A stretch of 33,971 nucleotides of DNA from Lachnoclostridium sp. An131 (GTDB lineage: Bacteria; Bacillota; Clostridia; Lachnospirales; Lachnospiraceae), in assembly GCF_002160825.1 (NCBI RefSeq), contig NZ_NFLI01000025.1, forward strand, positions 1 through 33,971, in the 5' to 3' direction. Below, in pieces: positions 1 through 8,369 of this stretch. A program made the position numbers and the translations under genes. A model generated the notes under the pieces. That model did no database searches. It was not told where the DNA came from and saw only the letters and a program-made list of their open reading frames with translations. Numbering within the stretch: position 1 is the first letter of the stretch; the number at the start of each line of letters is the position of its first letter.

Positions 1-32
1 GAATAAATTACTATAGTTCGCAACAACGGCAG

Positions 33-76
33 AAATCGCTGTAGCCCAGTAAATACAAGGGATACAGCGATTTTTT
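33..76 (+). terminator. Intrinsic terminator of an upstream gene
   Basis: An 11-bp perfect stem pairs AAATCGCTGTA (33-43) with TACAGCGATTT (63-73); after one mismatch an inner CCC/GGG extends it. The stem runs into a T tract (71-76) on the plus strand. It probably ends transcription of a gene that lies before the window. Confidence 0.8.
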
Positions 77-159
77 CTTTACTTAACTGTCAAAGATGGG
101 ATTATATCATAATAACAGCTTAAGAAAAACATGTGAAATTGTGAATTTTCAATTTACCC

Positions 160-188
160 TTTATTCCTTGGAAAGTTTTTGCTATAAT
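160..188 (+). promoter_or_regulatory. Sigma-A-type promoter of the PBP gene
   Basis: TTTATT (160-165), a 17-bp spacer and TATAAT (183-188) with the extended -10 dinucleotide TG at 180-181. The -35 is weak, but a perfect -10 plus TG usually suffices. Transcription would start near 195, giving a leader of about 20 nt, so the ATG at 188 inside the -10 cannot be the start codon. Confidence 0.65.
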
Positions 189-213
189 GAAACGATGTAG
201 AGGAGGAACGAAG

Positions 214-2847
214 ATGAATTATGGAAAACGCGGAACTTCTAAAAAGCAGAAGTCGATGCACTCCAAAGCTACAAAGGTAAGAAAAAAAGCAAGCGTTATT
301 TTTATAAAGGCTTTTCTGATCTGCCTGCTTATTGTGGGCGTTGCGGGCGTATGCGCCGGGGTCGGAATTGTAAAAGGTGTGATTGATAACGCGCCGGATA
401 TTGACAGCACCACGGTAATTCCCCGCGGCTATAAGTCTGTGATGCTGGATGCGGAAGGCAATACCATGGCGGAGCTGGTCACAGCCGGATCAAACCGTGT
501 CTGGGTAGACATTGAAAATATACCTGAGCATGTGCAGTGGGCCTTTATTGATATCGAGGACGAGCGCTTTTATGAGCATAACGGTATCGACCTGAGAGGA
601 ATTATGCGTGCGGCGGTGACGATGATCTCCAGCGGCTTTAAGACGACGCAGGGCGGAAGCACGATTACCCAGCAGCTTTTGAAAAACAGTGTGTTTGACT
701 TCATGAGCGAGGATACGTTTGTTGAGAAGGTGGAACGAAAGCTGCAGGAGCAGTATCTGGCCATAGAGCTGGAAAAAATCATGACCAAGGAGGAGATCCT
801 GGAGGCCTATCTGAACACCATCAACCTGGGGCAGAATACGCTGGGCATTCAGGCTGCCTCCAACCGGTATTTTAATAAAGACGTCAGCGATCTGACGATC
901 TCGGAGGCTGCGGTGATTGCGGCCATTACCCAGAATCCCAGCAGATACAATCCCATCAGCCACCCGGAGGATAATGCGGGCCGGCGGGAGGAGGTTCTGG
1001 ATTCCATGCTGGAGAATGGACATATCACTCAGGATGAGTACAATGAGGCGATGGACGACGATGTCTATGAGCGGATTCAGACGACAAATGAAAGCACGGG
1101 TACGGCAGAGGTTTACTCCTACTATGTAGACGCCACGATCGAAGAGGTCATCAAGGATCTGCAGGAGGTAAAGGGATACACGTCCCAGCAGGCCTACAAC
1201 CTGGTCTACAATGGAGGACTGACCATCGAGACTGCTCAGGATCCCGAGATTCAGGCCATTATGGATGAGGAGACCTCGGATCCGGAGAATTATCCGGAGA
1301 ATATCAAGTACGGGCTGGAATACGCCCTGACCGTGGTAAAGCCGGACGGTGAGCAGATTAACTACAGCAAGGAAATGATGGAAAAATATTTCCAGGAAAA
1401 CGAGTATGCGGATTTTGAGCTTCTGTTCGACAGCGAGGAGGATGCGATGGCCCATGTAGAGGCCTATAAGGAAGCGCTTGTAGAGGAAGGCGATACGGTT
1501 TACGAAAGCATCGACATTACGATTCAGCCTCAGATTTCGATGGTAGTGATGGATCAGGCGACCGGTTACGTGAAGGGTATTGTGGGAGGACGCGGCGAGA
1601 AGACCGCCAGCCTTTCCCTGAACAGGGCGGTAGATACTGTGCGCCAGCCTGGTTCTACATTTAAGATTGTATCGACGTATGCGCCGGCTCTTGACTCGGC
1701 CGGGATGACCCTGGCGACGACCCAGTATGATGCGCCCTATTACTATAATAATGGAAATGGCCGTGAGGTTCGAAACGCCAACAGAAGCTACGGCGGCTGG
1801 ATGTCGCTGCGCACTGGTATTATGAATTCAGTGAACATCGTAGCAGTGAAAACGCTGACAGACATCACGACGCAGCTTGGAGTCTCCTATCTGGAAAACC
1901 TGGGCTTTACGACTATCCAGACCGAGACCACAGAGGACGGCAAGAACGATTACGGGCAGACGCTGGCTCTGGGCGGATTGACGAACGGCGTGAAAAATAT
2001 TGAGCTGACGGCTTCTTACGCGACGATTGCCAACGGCGGTGTCTATACAAAGCCGGTATTCTACACGAGGATTCTCGATCATGATGGAAATGTGCTGATT
2101 GACAACACGACGTCTTATACGAGAACTGTGCTGAAGGACACGACCGCATGGCTTCTGACCAGCGCCATGCAGGATGTAGTGAGCTCGGGAACCGGTACAA
2201 GAGCAAACTTCTCGGGTATGAGTATCGCCGGAAAGACTGGTACGACTACAGATAACGTTGATGTCTGGTTTGCAGGCTTTACGCCTTATTATACAGCCAG
2301 TGTATGGGCCGGATATGATAACAACCACAAGCTGAACAGCAGCGCCGGAGAGACCCGGTATCATCTGAACATCTGGAGAGAGGTCATGTCCAGGATTCAT
2401 GAAAACCTGGAAAACAAGAGCTTTGAGATGCCTGATGGAATCACGAGCGCGACGGTGTGCTCGGCGTCCGGAAAGCTTCCGATTCCGGGAATCTGTGATG
2501 GAATGATGCGGACAGAATATTTTGCCGAAGGCACGCAGCCTACGGAATACTGTGATGTGCATGTGACAGGAGAGGCCTGCGTGGAGAGCGGTGCACTCGC
2601 GACAGATGCCTGCCCGACTCACGAATACCGTATTATCACATTGATCCCGGAGGACAACAGCGTATCAGGCTCACCGCTTGTGGCGAAGCCCTGCAGCCTC
2701 CATCCGGGCAACGTGATTGGAGCAGCCATCAGCCCGCTGACGAACGGAACGCCGACGACGGATACGACGGCGCAGATTGACACGGGCGGCGACGCGGCGT
2801 CAGGAGAGACCACGGATCCCAGCGCGCAGATCGATACAGGACAATAA
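214..2847 (+). CDS. Class A penicillin-binding protein (PBP1A type)
   Basis: Bifunctional peptidoglycan synthase: an extracytoplasmic glycosyltransferase polymerises lipid II and a transpeptidase cross-links the stem peptides. The start is taken at 214 because AGAGGAGG lies just upstream. The 877-residue protein has a Lys/Arg-rich cytoplasmic tail, one membrane segment (about 27-55), and a GT51 domain with the E115-D116-E117...F-Y-E-H motif. A longer insert follows, then the transpeptidase with S481-T-F-K, S539-V-N and K674-T-G, so all three catalytic motifs are intact. The C-terminal 150 residues hold several cysteines and end in a low-complexity Thr/Asp/Gly tail with a doubled QIDTG motif. 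It is monocistronic between its own promoter and a terminator at 2871-2919. Family assignment is secure; which paralogue it is cannot be said. Confidence 0.97.
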   Translation: MNYGKRGTSKKQKSMHSKATKVRKKASVIFIKAFLICLLIVGVAGVCAGVGIVKGVIDNAPDIDSTTVIPRGYKSVMLDAEGNTMAELVTAGSNRVWVDIENIPEHVQWAFIDIEDERFYEHNGIDLRGIMRAAVTMISSGFKTTQGGSTITQQLLKNSVFDFMSEDTFVEKVERKLQEQYLAIELEKIMTKEEILEAYLNTINLGQNTLGIQAASNRYFNKDVSDLTISEAAVIAAITQNPSRYNPISHPEDNAGRREEVLDSMLENGHITQDEYNEAMDDDVYERIQTTNESTGTAEVYSYYVDATIEEVIKDLQEVKGYTSQQAYNLVYNGGLTIETAQDPEIQAIMDEETSDPENYPENIKYGLEYALTVVKPDGEQINYSKEMMEKYFQENEYADFELLFDSEEDAMAHVEAYKEALVEEGDTVYESIDITIQPQISMVVMDQATGYVKGIVGGRGEKTASLSLNRAVDTVRQPGSTFKIVSTYAPALDSAGMTLATTQYDAPYYYNNGNGREVRNANRSYGGWMSLRTGIMNSVNIVAVKTLTDITTQLGVSYLENLGFTTIQTETTEDGKNDYGQTLALGGLTNGVKNIELTASYATIANGGVYTKPVFYTRILDHDGNVLIDNTTSYTRTVLKDTTAWLLTSAMQDVVSSGTGTRANFSGMSIAGKTGTTTDNVDVWFAGFTPYYTASVWAGYDNNHKLNSSAGETRYHLNIWREVMSRIHENLENKSFEMPDGITSATVCSASGKLPIPGICDGMMRTEYFAEGTQPTEYCDVHVTGEACVESGALATDACPTHEYRIITLIPEDNSVSGSPLVAKPCSLHPGNVIGAAISPLTNGTPTTDTTAQIDTGGDAASGETTDPSAQIDTGQ

Positions 2848-2870
2848 TGGAATACAGAAGTTGAAATGGA

Positions 2871-2919
2871 AAAGAAGGAGCTTCCCTGCGGCAGAGCTGC
2901 ACAGAAGTCCCTTCTTTTC
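2871..2919 (+). terminator. Intrinsic terminator after the PBP gene
   Basis: A 14-bp stem with a 2-nt internal mismatch: AAAGAAGG-AG-CTTC (2871-2884) pairs with GAAG-TC-CCTTCTTT (2904-2917), followed by T residues. It separates the PBP gene from the CDF transporter, whose promoter begins at 2920. Confidence 0.75.
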
Positions 2920-2948
2920 TTGTCATTCAGGGAAAACTGTGCTACAAT
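2920..2948 (+). promoter_or_regulatory. Sigma-A promoter of the CDF transporter gene
   Basis: TTGTCA (2920-2925), a 17-bp spacer, TACAAT (2943-2948) and an extended -10 TG at 2940-2941. The expected start is near 2955, leaving a leader of about 65 nt. Confidence 0.75.
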
Positions 2949-3021
2949 GGCGGATAATGCGGGAAAGCAGGAGACATTCCGGCTTCGGAAGCCTGCTTTT
3001 ATGATAGAGGAGTGAAATATC

Positions 3022-4203
3022 ATGATTCATCTGTTGGTCAGAAAATTCGTGAAAAATTATGAAAATATAGAAGACGCCAAGGTGCGTACCGATTACGGAG
3101 TGCTTGCCAGTGCCCTGGGCATCATTTGCAACGTGCTGCTGTTTGCGGGAAAGCTGGCTGTCGGAGTGGCGGTGCGAAGCGTGTCTGTCATGGCAGATGC
3201 GTTCAACAACCTGTCCGACGCGGCTTCGTCTGTAATAGGCTTTGTAGGCGTGAAGATGGCTGGAAAGCCGGCAGACAGGGAGCATCCCTTCGGACACGGG
3301 AGAATCGAGTATATCGCGGCTCTGGTCGTGGCATTTCTGGTTCTCCAGGTGGGCTTTACGTTTTTCCAGAATTCGATCGATAAAATCCGCCATCCGGAGG
3401 ATCTGAGCTTTGAGCTGGTTCCTATGCTGATTCTTCTGGCGTCCGTGTGCGTGAAGCTGTGGCTTGGATATTTCAACAGGGTGCTGGGGAAGAAAATCAA
3501 CTCCAGCGTGATGCAGGCGACGGCAGCGGATGCGATGGGGGATGTGGTTACGACGCTTGCCACCATAGCCTCAATCCTGTTTTTCCATTTTACAGACATC
3601 AATATCGACGGCTTTGTAGGACTTCTGGTGTCCCTGGTGGTGATGTGGGCCGGTGTCGGTATCGCCCGGGATACGCTGGAGCCGCTGATCGGGCAGCCGG
3701 TAGAACCTGAGACGTACAGAAAAATCACGGAGTTTGTGGAGAGCTATGACGGCATCCTGGGAAGCCATGATCTGATTGTGCACAATTATGGGCCGACCCG
3801 GAGCCTGGCTTCGATTCACGCGGAGGTCCCGAATGATGTGGACATTGAGACCTCCCATGAAATTATTGATCGAATCGAGAGGGACGCGGCCAAGAAGCTG
3901 GGCCTGTTTCTCGTGATCCATATGGATCCGGTGGCAGTAAAGGATGAGAGGGTGACAGAGCTGAAAAACCAGGTGTCCTCTGTGCTGAAGCAGATAGACG
4001 ACCGTCTCTCTCTCCATGATTTCCGCATTGTGGACGGAGAACACCAGATCAACCTGATTTTCGATGTGGTAGTGCCGCATTCCTACATGGACAAAGAGAG
4101 AGACAGGCTTCATATGGAGATCCTGGAGAAGGTCAGCGAGCTGGATCCCCGGTATCAGTGCGTGATCACAATGGAAAACGGATATGTAGCGGAAGAGGCA
4201 TAA
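3022..4203 (+). CDS. Cation diffusion facilitator family metal exporter, Mn-type
   Basis: Proton-coupled divalent metal exporter in the cytoplasmic membrane. The 393 residues carry the CDF core of six membrane segments (roughly residues 27-215), then a cytoplasmic ferredoxin-like domain, with an extra C-terminal stretch of about 100 residues. In place of the HxxxD/HxxxD pair of zinc transporters, segment 2 has N-x-x-x-D (FNNLSD) and segment 5 has D-x-x-x-D (DAMGD). In the family this Asn/Asp plus Asp/Asp set is the MntE-like signature of manganese exporters; Mn2+ as substrate is inference. The FGHGRIEY loop is typical. GAGGAG lies nine bases before the ATG. It is transcribed alone from the promoter at 2920-2948. 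No metal-sensing riboswitch is visible in the leader. Confidence 0.93.
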   Translation: MIHLLVRKFVKNYENIEDAKVRTDYGVLASALGIICNVLLFAGKLAVGVAVRSVSVMADAFNNLSDAASSVIGFVGVKMAGKPADREHPFGHGRIEYIAALVVAFLVLQVGFTFFQNSIDKIRHPEDLSFELVPMLILLASVCVKLWLGYFNRVLGKKINSSVMQATAADAMGDVVTTLATIASILFFHFTDINIDGFVGLLVSLVVMWAGVGIARDTLEPLIGQPVEPETYRKITEFVESYDGILGSHDLIVHNYGPTRSLASIHAEVPNDVDIETSHEIIDRIERDAAKKLGLFLVIHMDPVAVKDERVTELKNQVSSVLKQIDDRLSLHDFRIVDGEHQINLIFDVVVPHSYMDKERDRLHMEILEKVSELDPRYQCVITMENGYVAEEA

Positions 4204-4236
4204 GAGGAAAGAGTGCCCGACGGAAAGAGTCTGTCC

Positions 4237-4265
4237 TTGCCAGCGGCGGGATTTCTGTGTAAAAT
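4237..4265 (+). promoter_or_regulatory. Promoter of the HAD / GGDEF-EAL operon
   Basis: TTGCCA (4237-4242), a 17-bp spacer and TAAAAT (4260-4265), ending 29 bp before the HAD start codon. No strong terminator is visible between the CDF stop and this promoter, so read-through is possible. Confidence 0.65.
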
Positions 4266-4294
4266 GAAGATAGATAAATGCGGAGGAAAAGGAT

Positions 4295-4957
4295 ATGTAC
4301 CATACAATTCTGTTTGATTTGGACGGCACATTGACAGATTCATGTCTTGGAATTACAAACGCCGTAGCGTACGCGCTGAGAAGGTGCGGCATCGAAGAGA
4401 AGGACATCAATGTGCTCAAAAAATTTATAGGGCCGCCCCTGAACGCTTCCTTTGCGAAATATTATGGCTTTCCGCCCGCAAGGTGCGATGAAGCGGTGGG
4501 CTATTACAGGGAATACTATATAAAAACCGGTATTTATGAAAACAGAGTGTATGATGGCATAGAAGAGCTTCTTGCCTGGCTTAAGGATACAGGGCGGCGC
4601 GCCATTGTGGCGACTGCGAAGCCGGAGCCGGCAGCGCTGCTGGTGATGGAGCATTTTAAGCTGGCGCCGTATTTTGACGTCATAGCAGGAGCTTCCATGG
4701 ATTACAGCCGTGTGGAAAAAAGCGATGTGATCCGGTATGCGCTGGACCGTGCGGGTATCAGTGATCTGTCAGAGGTCGTGATGGTCGGAGATCGGGAAAA
4801 TGACATCCAGGGAGCAAGGGACAACGGGCTGGATTCCATCGGTGTGCTTTACGGGTATGGAAGCCGGGAGGAGCTTTTGGAGGCCGGGGCGCTGCAGATT
4901 GCGGAAACAGTAGAGGATCTGCGCGCCTGCATCGGAAAACGGGCAGAGGGCGAATGA
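4295..4957 (+). CDS. HAD superfamily phosphatase (phosphoglycolate phosphatase/5'-nucleotidase-like)
   Basis: A 220-residue cytosolic HAD hydrolase of subfamily IA. Motif I is FDLDGT with the nucleophile D8 and general acid D10; motif II is the Thr in VATAK, whose following K fits motif III; motif IV is GDRENDI. A helical cap (about 15-85) sits between motifs I and II. Such proteins dephosphorylate small phosphometabolites; the substrate cannot be read from the sequence. AGGAGG lies upstream of the ATG. The stop overlaps the next start (ATGA at 4954-4957), so translation is probably coupled to the GGDEF-EAL protein. That would allow a house-cleaning nucleotide phosphatase acting near c-di-GMP turnover, but this is speculation. 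Confidence 0.9.
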   Translation: MYHTILFDLDGTLTDSCLGITNAVAYALRRCGIEEKDINVLKKFIGPPLNASFAKYYGFPPARCDEAVGYYREYYIKTGIYENRVYDGIEELLAWLKDTGRRAIVATAKPEPAALLVMEHFKLAPYFDVIAGASMDYSRVEKSDVIRYALDRAGISDLSEVVMVGDRENDIQGARDNGLDSIGVLYGYGSREELLEAGALQIAETVEDLRACIGKRAEGE

Positions 4958-6360
4958 AAAGACAGGGAAAAAAGAACAAAACACTGCTGATTGCCGGAGG
5001 CATTTTTCAGCTGCTGCTTCTTCTTTTGGCTTTTATCTGCCGTCTTATGTGGAAGAACAGCAGGAACCTGAAAAAGCTGGCGTATTATGATCCGATAACC
5101 GGGGCATACAATCTGGTCCGGTTTCGCCAGATCGTGGAGCAGAACATCGAGAACGACAAAAATTACAGCATCATTGCGCTGAATGTTCATCAGTTCAAAT
5201 TTATCAATGAAATATATGGACGGGAGCAGGGCGACCGCGTTCTGCGCTGCATTAAGGACAGGATAGAGCAGAATCTTGTGGACGGGGAGGTATTCTGCAG
5301 GGAAAACGCAGATATCTTTTATCTGTATTCCAGGGATACGGACAGGGAGAGGCTGGAGAGCCGTCTGAAAAGGATCATGGAAGAGGTGTCCAAAGCGGAA
5401 GAGGGCAGGTATGGGGACTATCAGATTCTGATGTGCTGCGGGGCCGCGATCTCGACAGAGGATGACGATGAAAATTCTCTCGATCAGATGATGAGCCATG
5501 TTATGCTGGCGCTTGTGCGGGCAAAGGACGTTCATCAGAACAACGTCTGGTTTTTTGACAAGGAGCTTCACCGGAAAGAAATCATGGACAACTATGTGGA
5601 GACGCATATGAACCAGGCGCTGAGAGACGGAGATTTCCGGCTGTTTCTGCAGCCTAAAATTCTGCTTTCCTCTCAGAGGACCGCAGGGGCGGAAGCCCTG
5701 GTCCGCTGGATTAAGCCGGACGGCAGCATGATCTATCCGGATCAGTTCATACCGCTGTTTGAGGCAAATGGATTCTGCGTGCAGCTGGACAGGTATATGG
5801 TGGAAGCCGTGTGCAGGCAGCTGAAGAGCTGGATCGACAAAGGAATGGATCCGGTTCCTGTCTCTGTGAACCAGTCCAAGAGGGCGTTTTATGAGAAAGA
5901 TTACCTGCTCCGGCTGACAGAGCTTGTGGAGAAATATCAGATCCCTGCAGAGCTGATTACGCTGGAGATCCTGGAGGGCTTTGCCTTTAAGAATGTGGAA
6001 GAGGTGAACCGAAAGATCGAGGAGCTTCAGGAAAGAGGCTTCCGGGTATCCCTGGACGATTTTGGAAGCGAATATTCTTCGCTTAACACGCTTGGAAAGA
6101 TTCGGATTAACGAGCTGAAGCTGGACCGCTGGTTCCTGCAGGAGGCTGCAGAAGGGAAGAACGGAAATGCAAGGCTGATTATGGAGCAGATCGTACAGCT
6201 TGCGCATAAGCTGAATATTCCTACGGTCGTAGAAGGAGTGGAGACGCTCGAGGATCATGAAATGATAAAAGAGCTGCAGTGTGATTACGGCCAGGGCTAC
6301 TATTACAGCCGGCCGATCAGTGCGGAGGAGTTCTCGGCACGCTATCTGCAGCAGGGCTGA
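4954..6360 (+). CDS. Membrane-anchored c-di-GMP phosphodiesterase with degenerate GGDEF domain
   Basis: A 468-residue protein with one N-terminal membrane segment (about 9-29), no extracellular sensor, a GGDEF-type domain (about 40-180) and a C-terminal EAL domain (about 215-465). The GGDEF signature has become R-E-N-A-D-I-F, so cyclase activity is not expected; the domain may bind GTP or only dimerise. The EAL domain keeps its active-site set: EALVRW, the Asn of VSVNQS, LEILE, LDDFGSEYSS, the Lys of LKLDR, EGVET and the Gln of GQGYYYSRP. It should hydrolyse c-di-GMP to pGpG. The gene overlaps the HAD gene by 4 bp and ends 13 bp before the convergent J-domain gene, with no room for a separate terminator. 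Confidence 0.93.
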   Translation: MKRQGKKNKTLLIAGGIFQLLLLLLAFICRLMWKNSRNLKKLAYYDPITGAYNLVRFRQIVEQNIENDKNYSIIALNVHQFKFINEIYGREQGDRVLRCIKDRIEQNLVDGEVFCRENADIFYLYSRDTDRERLESRLKRIMEEVSKAEEGRYGDYQILMCCGAAISTEDDDENSLDQMMSHVMLALVRAKDVHQNNVWFFDKELHRKEIMDNYVETHMNQALRDGDFRLFLQPKILLSSQRTAGAEALVRWIKPDGSMIYPDQFIPLFEANGFCVQLDRYMVEAVCRQLKSWIDKGMDPVPVSVNQSKRAFYEKDYLLRLTELVEKYQIPAELITLEILEGFAFKNVEEVNRKIEELQERGFRVSLDDFGSEYSSLNTLGKIRINELKLDRWFLQEAAEGKNGNARLIMEQIVQLAHKLNIPTVVEGVETLEDHEMIKELQCDYGQGYYYSRPISAEEFSARYLQQG

Positions 6361-6373
6361 GAGACGACGGCTG

Positions 6374-7423
6374 TCAGAGAGCCTGGCGGTATCGTGTCAG
6401 CAGCTGTTCGATTTGCAGGTTCAGGCTTTCTGGCCTGCCGTTCCCGATTTCGGGGAGAAGCTTTACCCAGAGATGAAGACGCTGGTATCTGCCGGCGCCT
6501 TTTTTCTTTTCTGCGCCAGAGCTTTTTTCTCCTGCCTGGGACTGTGGACCGGGCGATTCCTGAACCTGTATCCGAACCTGGACCCGCCTCTGCTCGAAAA
6601 GCGGAATGATCACATAGTACAGCCGGTCATCTGGAAAGGAGAGATAGCCGAGAAGCTGGCCGGATGGGTCTTTCAGATACAGTCTGTGCCGGCGCAGCCC
6701 GGCAGGGCTGAGGAGAGCTCCTTCCTCCGGAGCCGGAGCACCGGCCTCTGTTTCCAGCATGGCTGAAAAATAGAAAATAGAAGCTCCGTTTTTATCCGCT
6801 CTCTGTTTTCTGGAAAGATCACGCAGCAGAGCAGAGCTGTCAATGAACTGCTGCGCCAGCAGGTAGACAAGCTCTGCAAGCGTTTGGGAACGGAGAGCTC
6901 TGCGGGCTGGAGATGGAGAAAAGGCAGAGGAGCCCTCCTGCCCGTAAAAGCTGTTTTCAAGTGTGTCCAGAAGTCCTTTTGCGCATTGGGAAATGCTGAG
7001 CAGAAAGAGTGGAAAATCCTCCTCGGTGGTCCACTGGTATTTTCCCCTTGCAATGCAGAAATTTCCGAGGACAGTCCCTTCCGAATCTTCTGCGTAATGC
7101 AGAATTTCACGTTCTGTATATGCCTGCGGGTTGACGGGGGCATTCCATGCGGCGCGGCTCTTTTTCCGAAAAGCGCTGCTGCCTTTTTCGGCTGCCGGGC
7201 GCTCCTGGGACGCAGAGGCGTTTCTGCTGCCTCCCTGCTTCAGCAGGCTGTAGGCCAGATTGATTTCCTGAGCCCGCAGCGTGTGGCTGCCGCAGCTGCC
7301 CCCGGAAGGGTCTGCGGCGTCAGGATGTGCCTGCAGCATAAGGCGGCGGTAGCGTTTTTTGATTTCCTGCATATCTGTTTCCGCGGAGATTCCGAGGATG
7401 CGGCGGGCTTCCTGTTCAGTCAT
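6374..7423 (-). CDS. J-domain (DnaJ-like) protein of unknown partner
   Basis: A 349-residue protein with an N-terminal J-domain (about 3-65) that carries the H33-P34-D35 tripeptide required to stimulate Hsp70 ATPase. A low-complexity linker follows (about 66-105). The remaining 240 residues match no domain I recognise: there is no Gly/Phe-rich region, zinc-finger or client-binding domain as in true DnaJ. It is probably a specialised co-chaperone that brings DnaK to a particular client. AAAGGAG lies 6 bp before the ATG and the promoter at 7452-7480 serves it. It converges with the GGDEF-EAL gene. Confidence 0.85.
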   Translation of the reverse strand: MTEQEARRILGISAETDMQEIKKRYRRLMLQAHPDAADPSGGSCGSHTLRAQEINLAYSLLKQGGSRNASASQERPAAEKGSSAFRKKSRAAWNAPVNPQAYTEREILHYAEDSEGTVLGNFCIARGKYQWTTEEDFPLFLLSISQCAKGLLDTLENSFYGQEGSSAFSPSPARRALRSQTLAELVYLLAQQFIDSSALLRDLSRKQRADKNGASIFYFSAMLETEAGAPAPEEGALLSPAGLRRHRLYLKDPSGQLLGYLSFPDDRLYYVIIPLFEQRRVQVRIQVQESPGPQSQAGEKSSGAEKKKGAGRYQRLHLWVKLLPEIGNGRPESLNLQIEQLLTRYRQAL

Positions 7424-7451
7424 GGCGAGGCTCCTTTGAAAAGATAGTACC

Positions 7452-7480
7452 AGTATACAGAAAAAGCGGTTTTTTGTAAA
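7452..7480 (-). promoter_or_regulatory. Promoter of the J-domain gene
   Basis: Read on the minus strand: TTTACA (7480-7475), a 17-bp spacer and TATACT (7457-7452). It ends 29 bp before the ATG at 7423. Confidence 0.7.
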
Positions 7481-7621
7481 CGGGGAGGGTTTATCCAGAA
7501 TTTACAAGCTTTTAACAGCTTCCTGATAGCGCTTTTTTCAATGAAAGCCGTATAATAACGGAAGAAGAGCAGAGCTTTCAGAGACTGTGTTATCAGCCGG
7601 CTTGAGCAGGAGGGGAAAGAG

Positions 7622-8272
7622 ATGAATGTTTGCGGTTCTATATTCGGCATGTTCGCGGCGAGCCGCCGGGCATACAGGCAGAAATGTACGGTTCAGACGG
7701 TGGGATTTATCAGTGAAGTGCGCCGTACCGGAAAGGTGGTAAAGAATGTCCCGCAGATGCTGATTCTGCTCAATGCGCTGGATGAGGAGGGGAATTATTT
7801 TCAGACCTCGCTGAAGCGCCTGGTGCCAGGTCATCAGATCCCGCTTCTCGTGCCTGCAGCGGCAGTTCCCATCCGTTATAACCCGAAAAACAGGGCGCAG
7901 GCTGTCTTTGATCGATATCCGGATGCAGCGAGGCTCCAGGAGCTTCTTGACAGGCATGAATACAGCAAGCATCCGGGCAGTACGCCTTTGGAGGAGCGCC
8001 GGGAGATAAACCGGAACGGGGTGGAGAAAAAGGCGCTGCTGGAAGGCTTACGTCTCACGGGAAATGAGGAACAGGGCGATCGGGAGGCGGAGATCACGAT
8101 CCGCTTTTTCAACGGAGACAGGAAAAGCTCCACGGCCAGAAGGCGGATGTATCTCAATGACAGGGTTCTGGAGAATCTTGCAATTGGAAGATATGTGAAT
8201 ATCCGGATTGTGCCGGAAAAGAAGAATCTGTTTGCATTTGTGGTCCCTGCAAATCACATCTGTCCGATGTGA
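7622..8272 (+). CDS. Uncharacterised protein, possible internal duplication
   Basis: A 216-residue soluble protein that I do not recognise. The start follows GGAGGGG closely, and a lone TATAAT (7551-7556) lies 66 bp upstream without a convincing -35. The two halves look alike in pattern. Residues about 40-100 read as a strand with acidic turn, a basic loop, then hydrophobic strands ending in RYNPKNRAQAVFD. Residues about 150-210 read as ITIRFFNGD, a basic loop, YLNDRVLENLAIGRYVNIRI and a closing strand. This suggests two small beta domains, reminiscent of DUF3592-like folds, joined by a charged helical linker. It converges with the cotH-like gene. No function is proposed. Confidence 0.75.
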   Translation: MNVCGSIFGMFAASRRAYRQKCTVQTVGFISEVRRTGKVVKNVPQMLILLNALDEEGNYFQTSLKRLVPGHQIPLLVPAAAVPIRYNPKNRAQAVFDRYPDAARLQELLDRHEYSKHPGSTPLEERREINRNGVEKKALLEGLRLTGNEEQGDREAEITIRFFNGDRKSSTARRRMYLNDRVLENLAIGRYVNIRIVPEKKNLFAFVVPANHICPM

Positions 8273-8284
8273 CAGGCGGCCGCA

Positions 8285-8313
8285 GAAAACGGACAGCCCG
8301 TGCTGCTGTCCGT
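8285..8313 (-). terminator. Terminator of the lipoprotein/CotH unit
   Basis: A perfect 9-bp stem (8289-8297 with 8305-8313, 7-nt loop) followed on the minus strand by a short TTTTC. A second GC-rich hairpin without T tract lies at about 8343-8362, right after the cotH stop. Confidence 0.5.
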
Positions 8314-8369
8314 GTGAATGAATATCGGGCGAATCCATATCAGGCCCCCGGCAGGCCGGGCCGGAACCG

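Noticed and set aside
7457-7485. CCCCGTTTAC upstream of the J-domain gene as a third SigI-type promoter
   Set aside because: The CGTA box is absent at the required spacing, and a good TTTACA-N17-TATACT promoter overlaps it.
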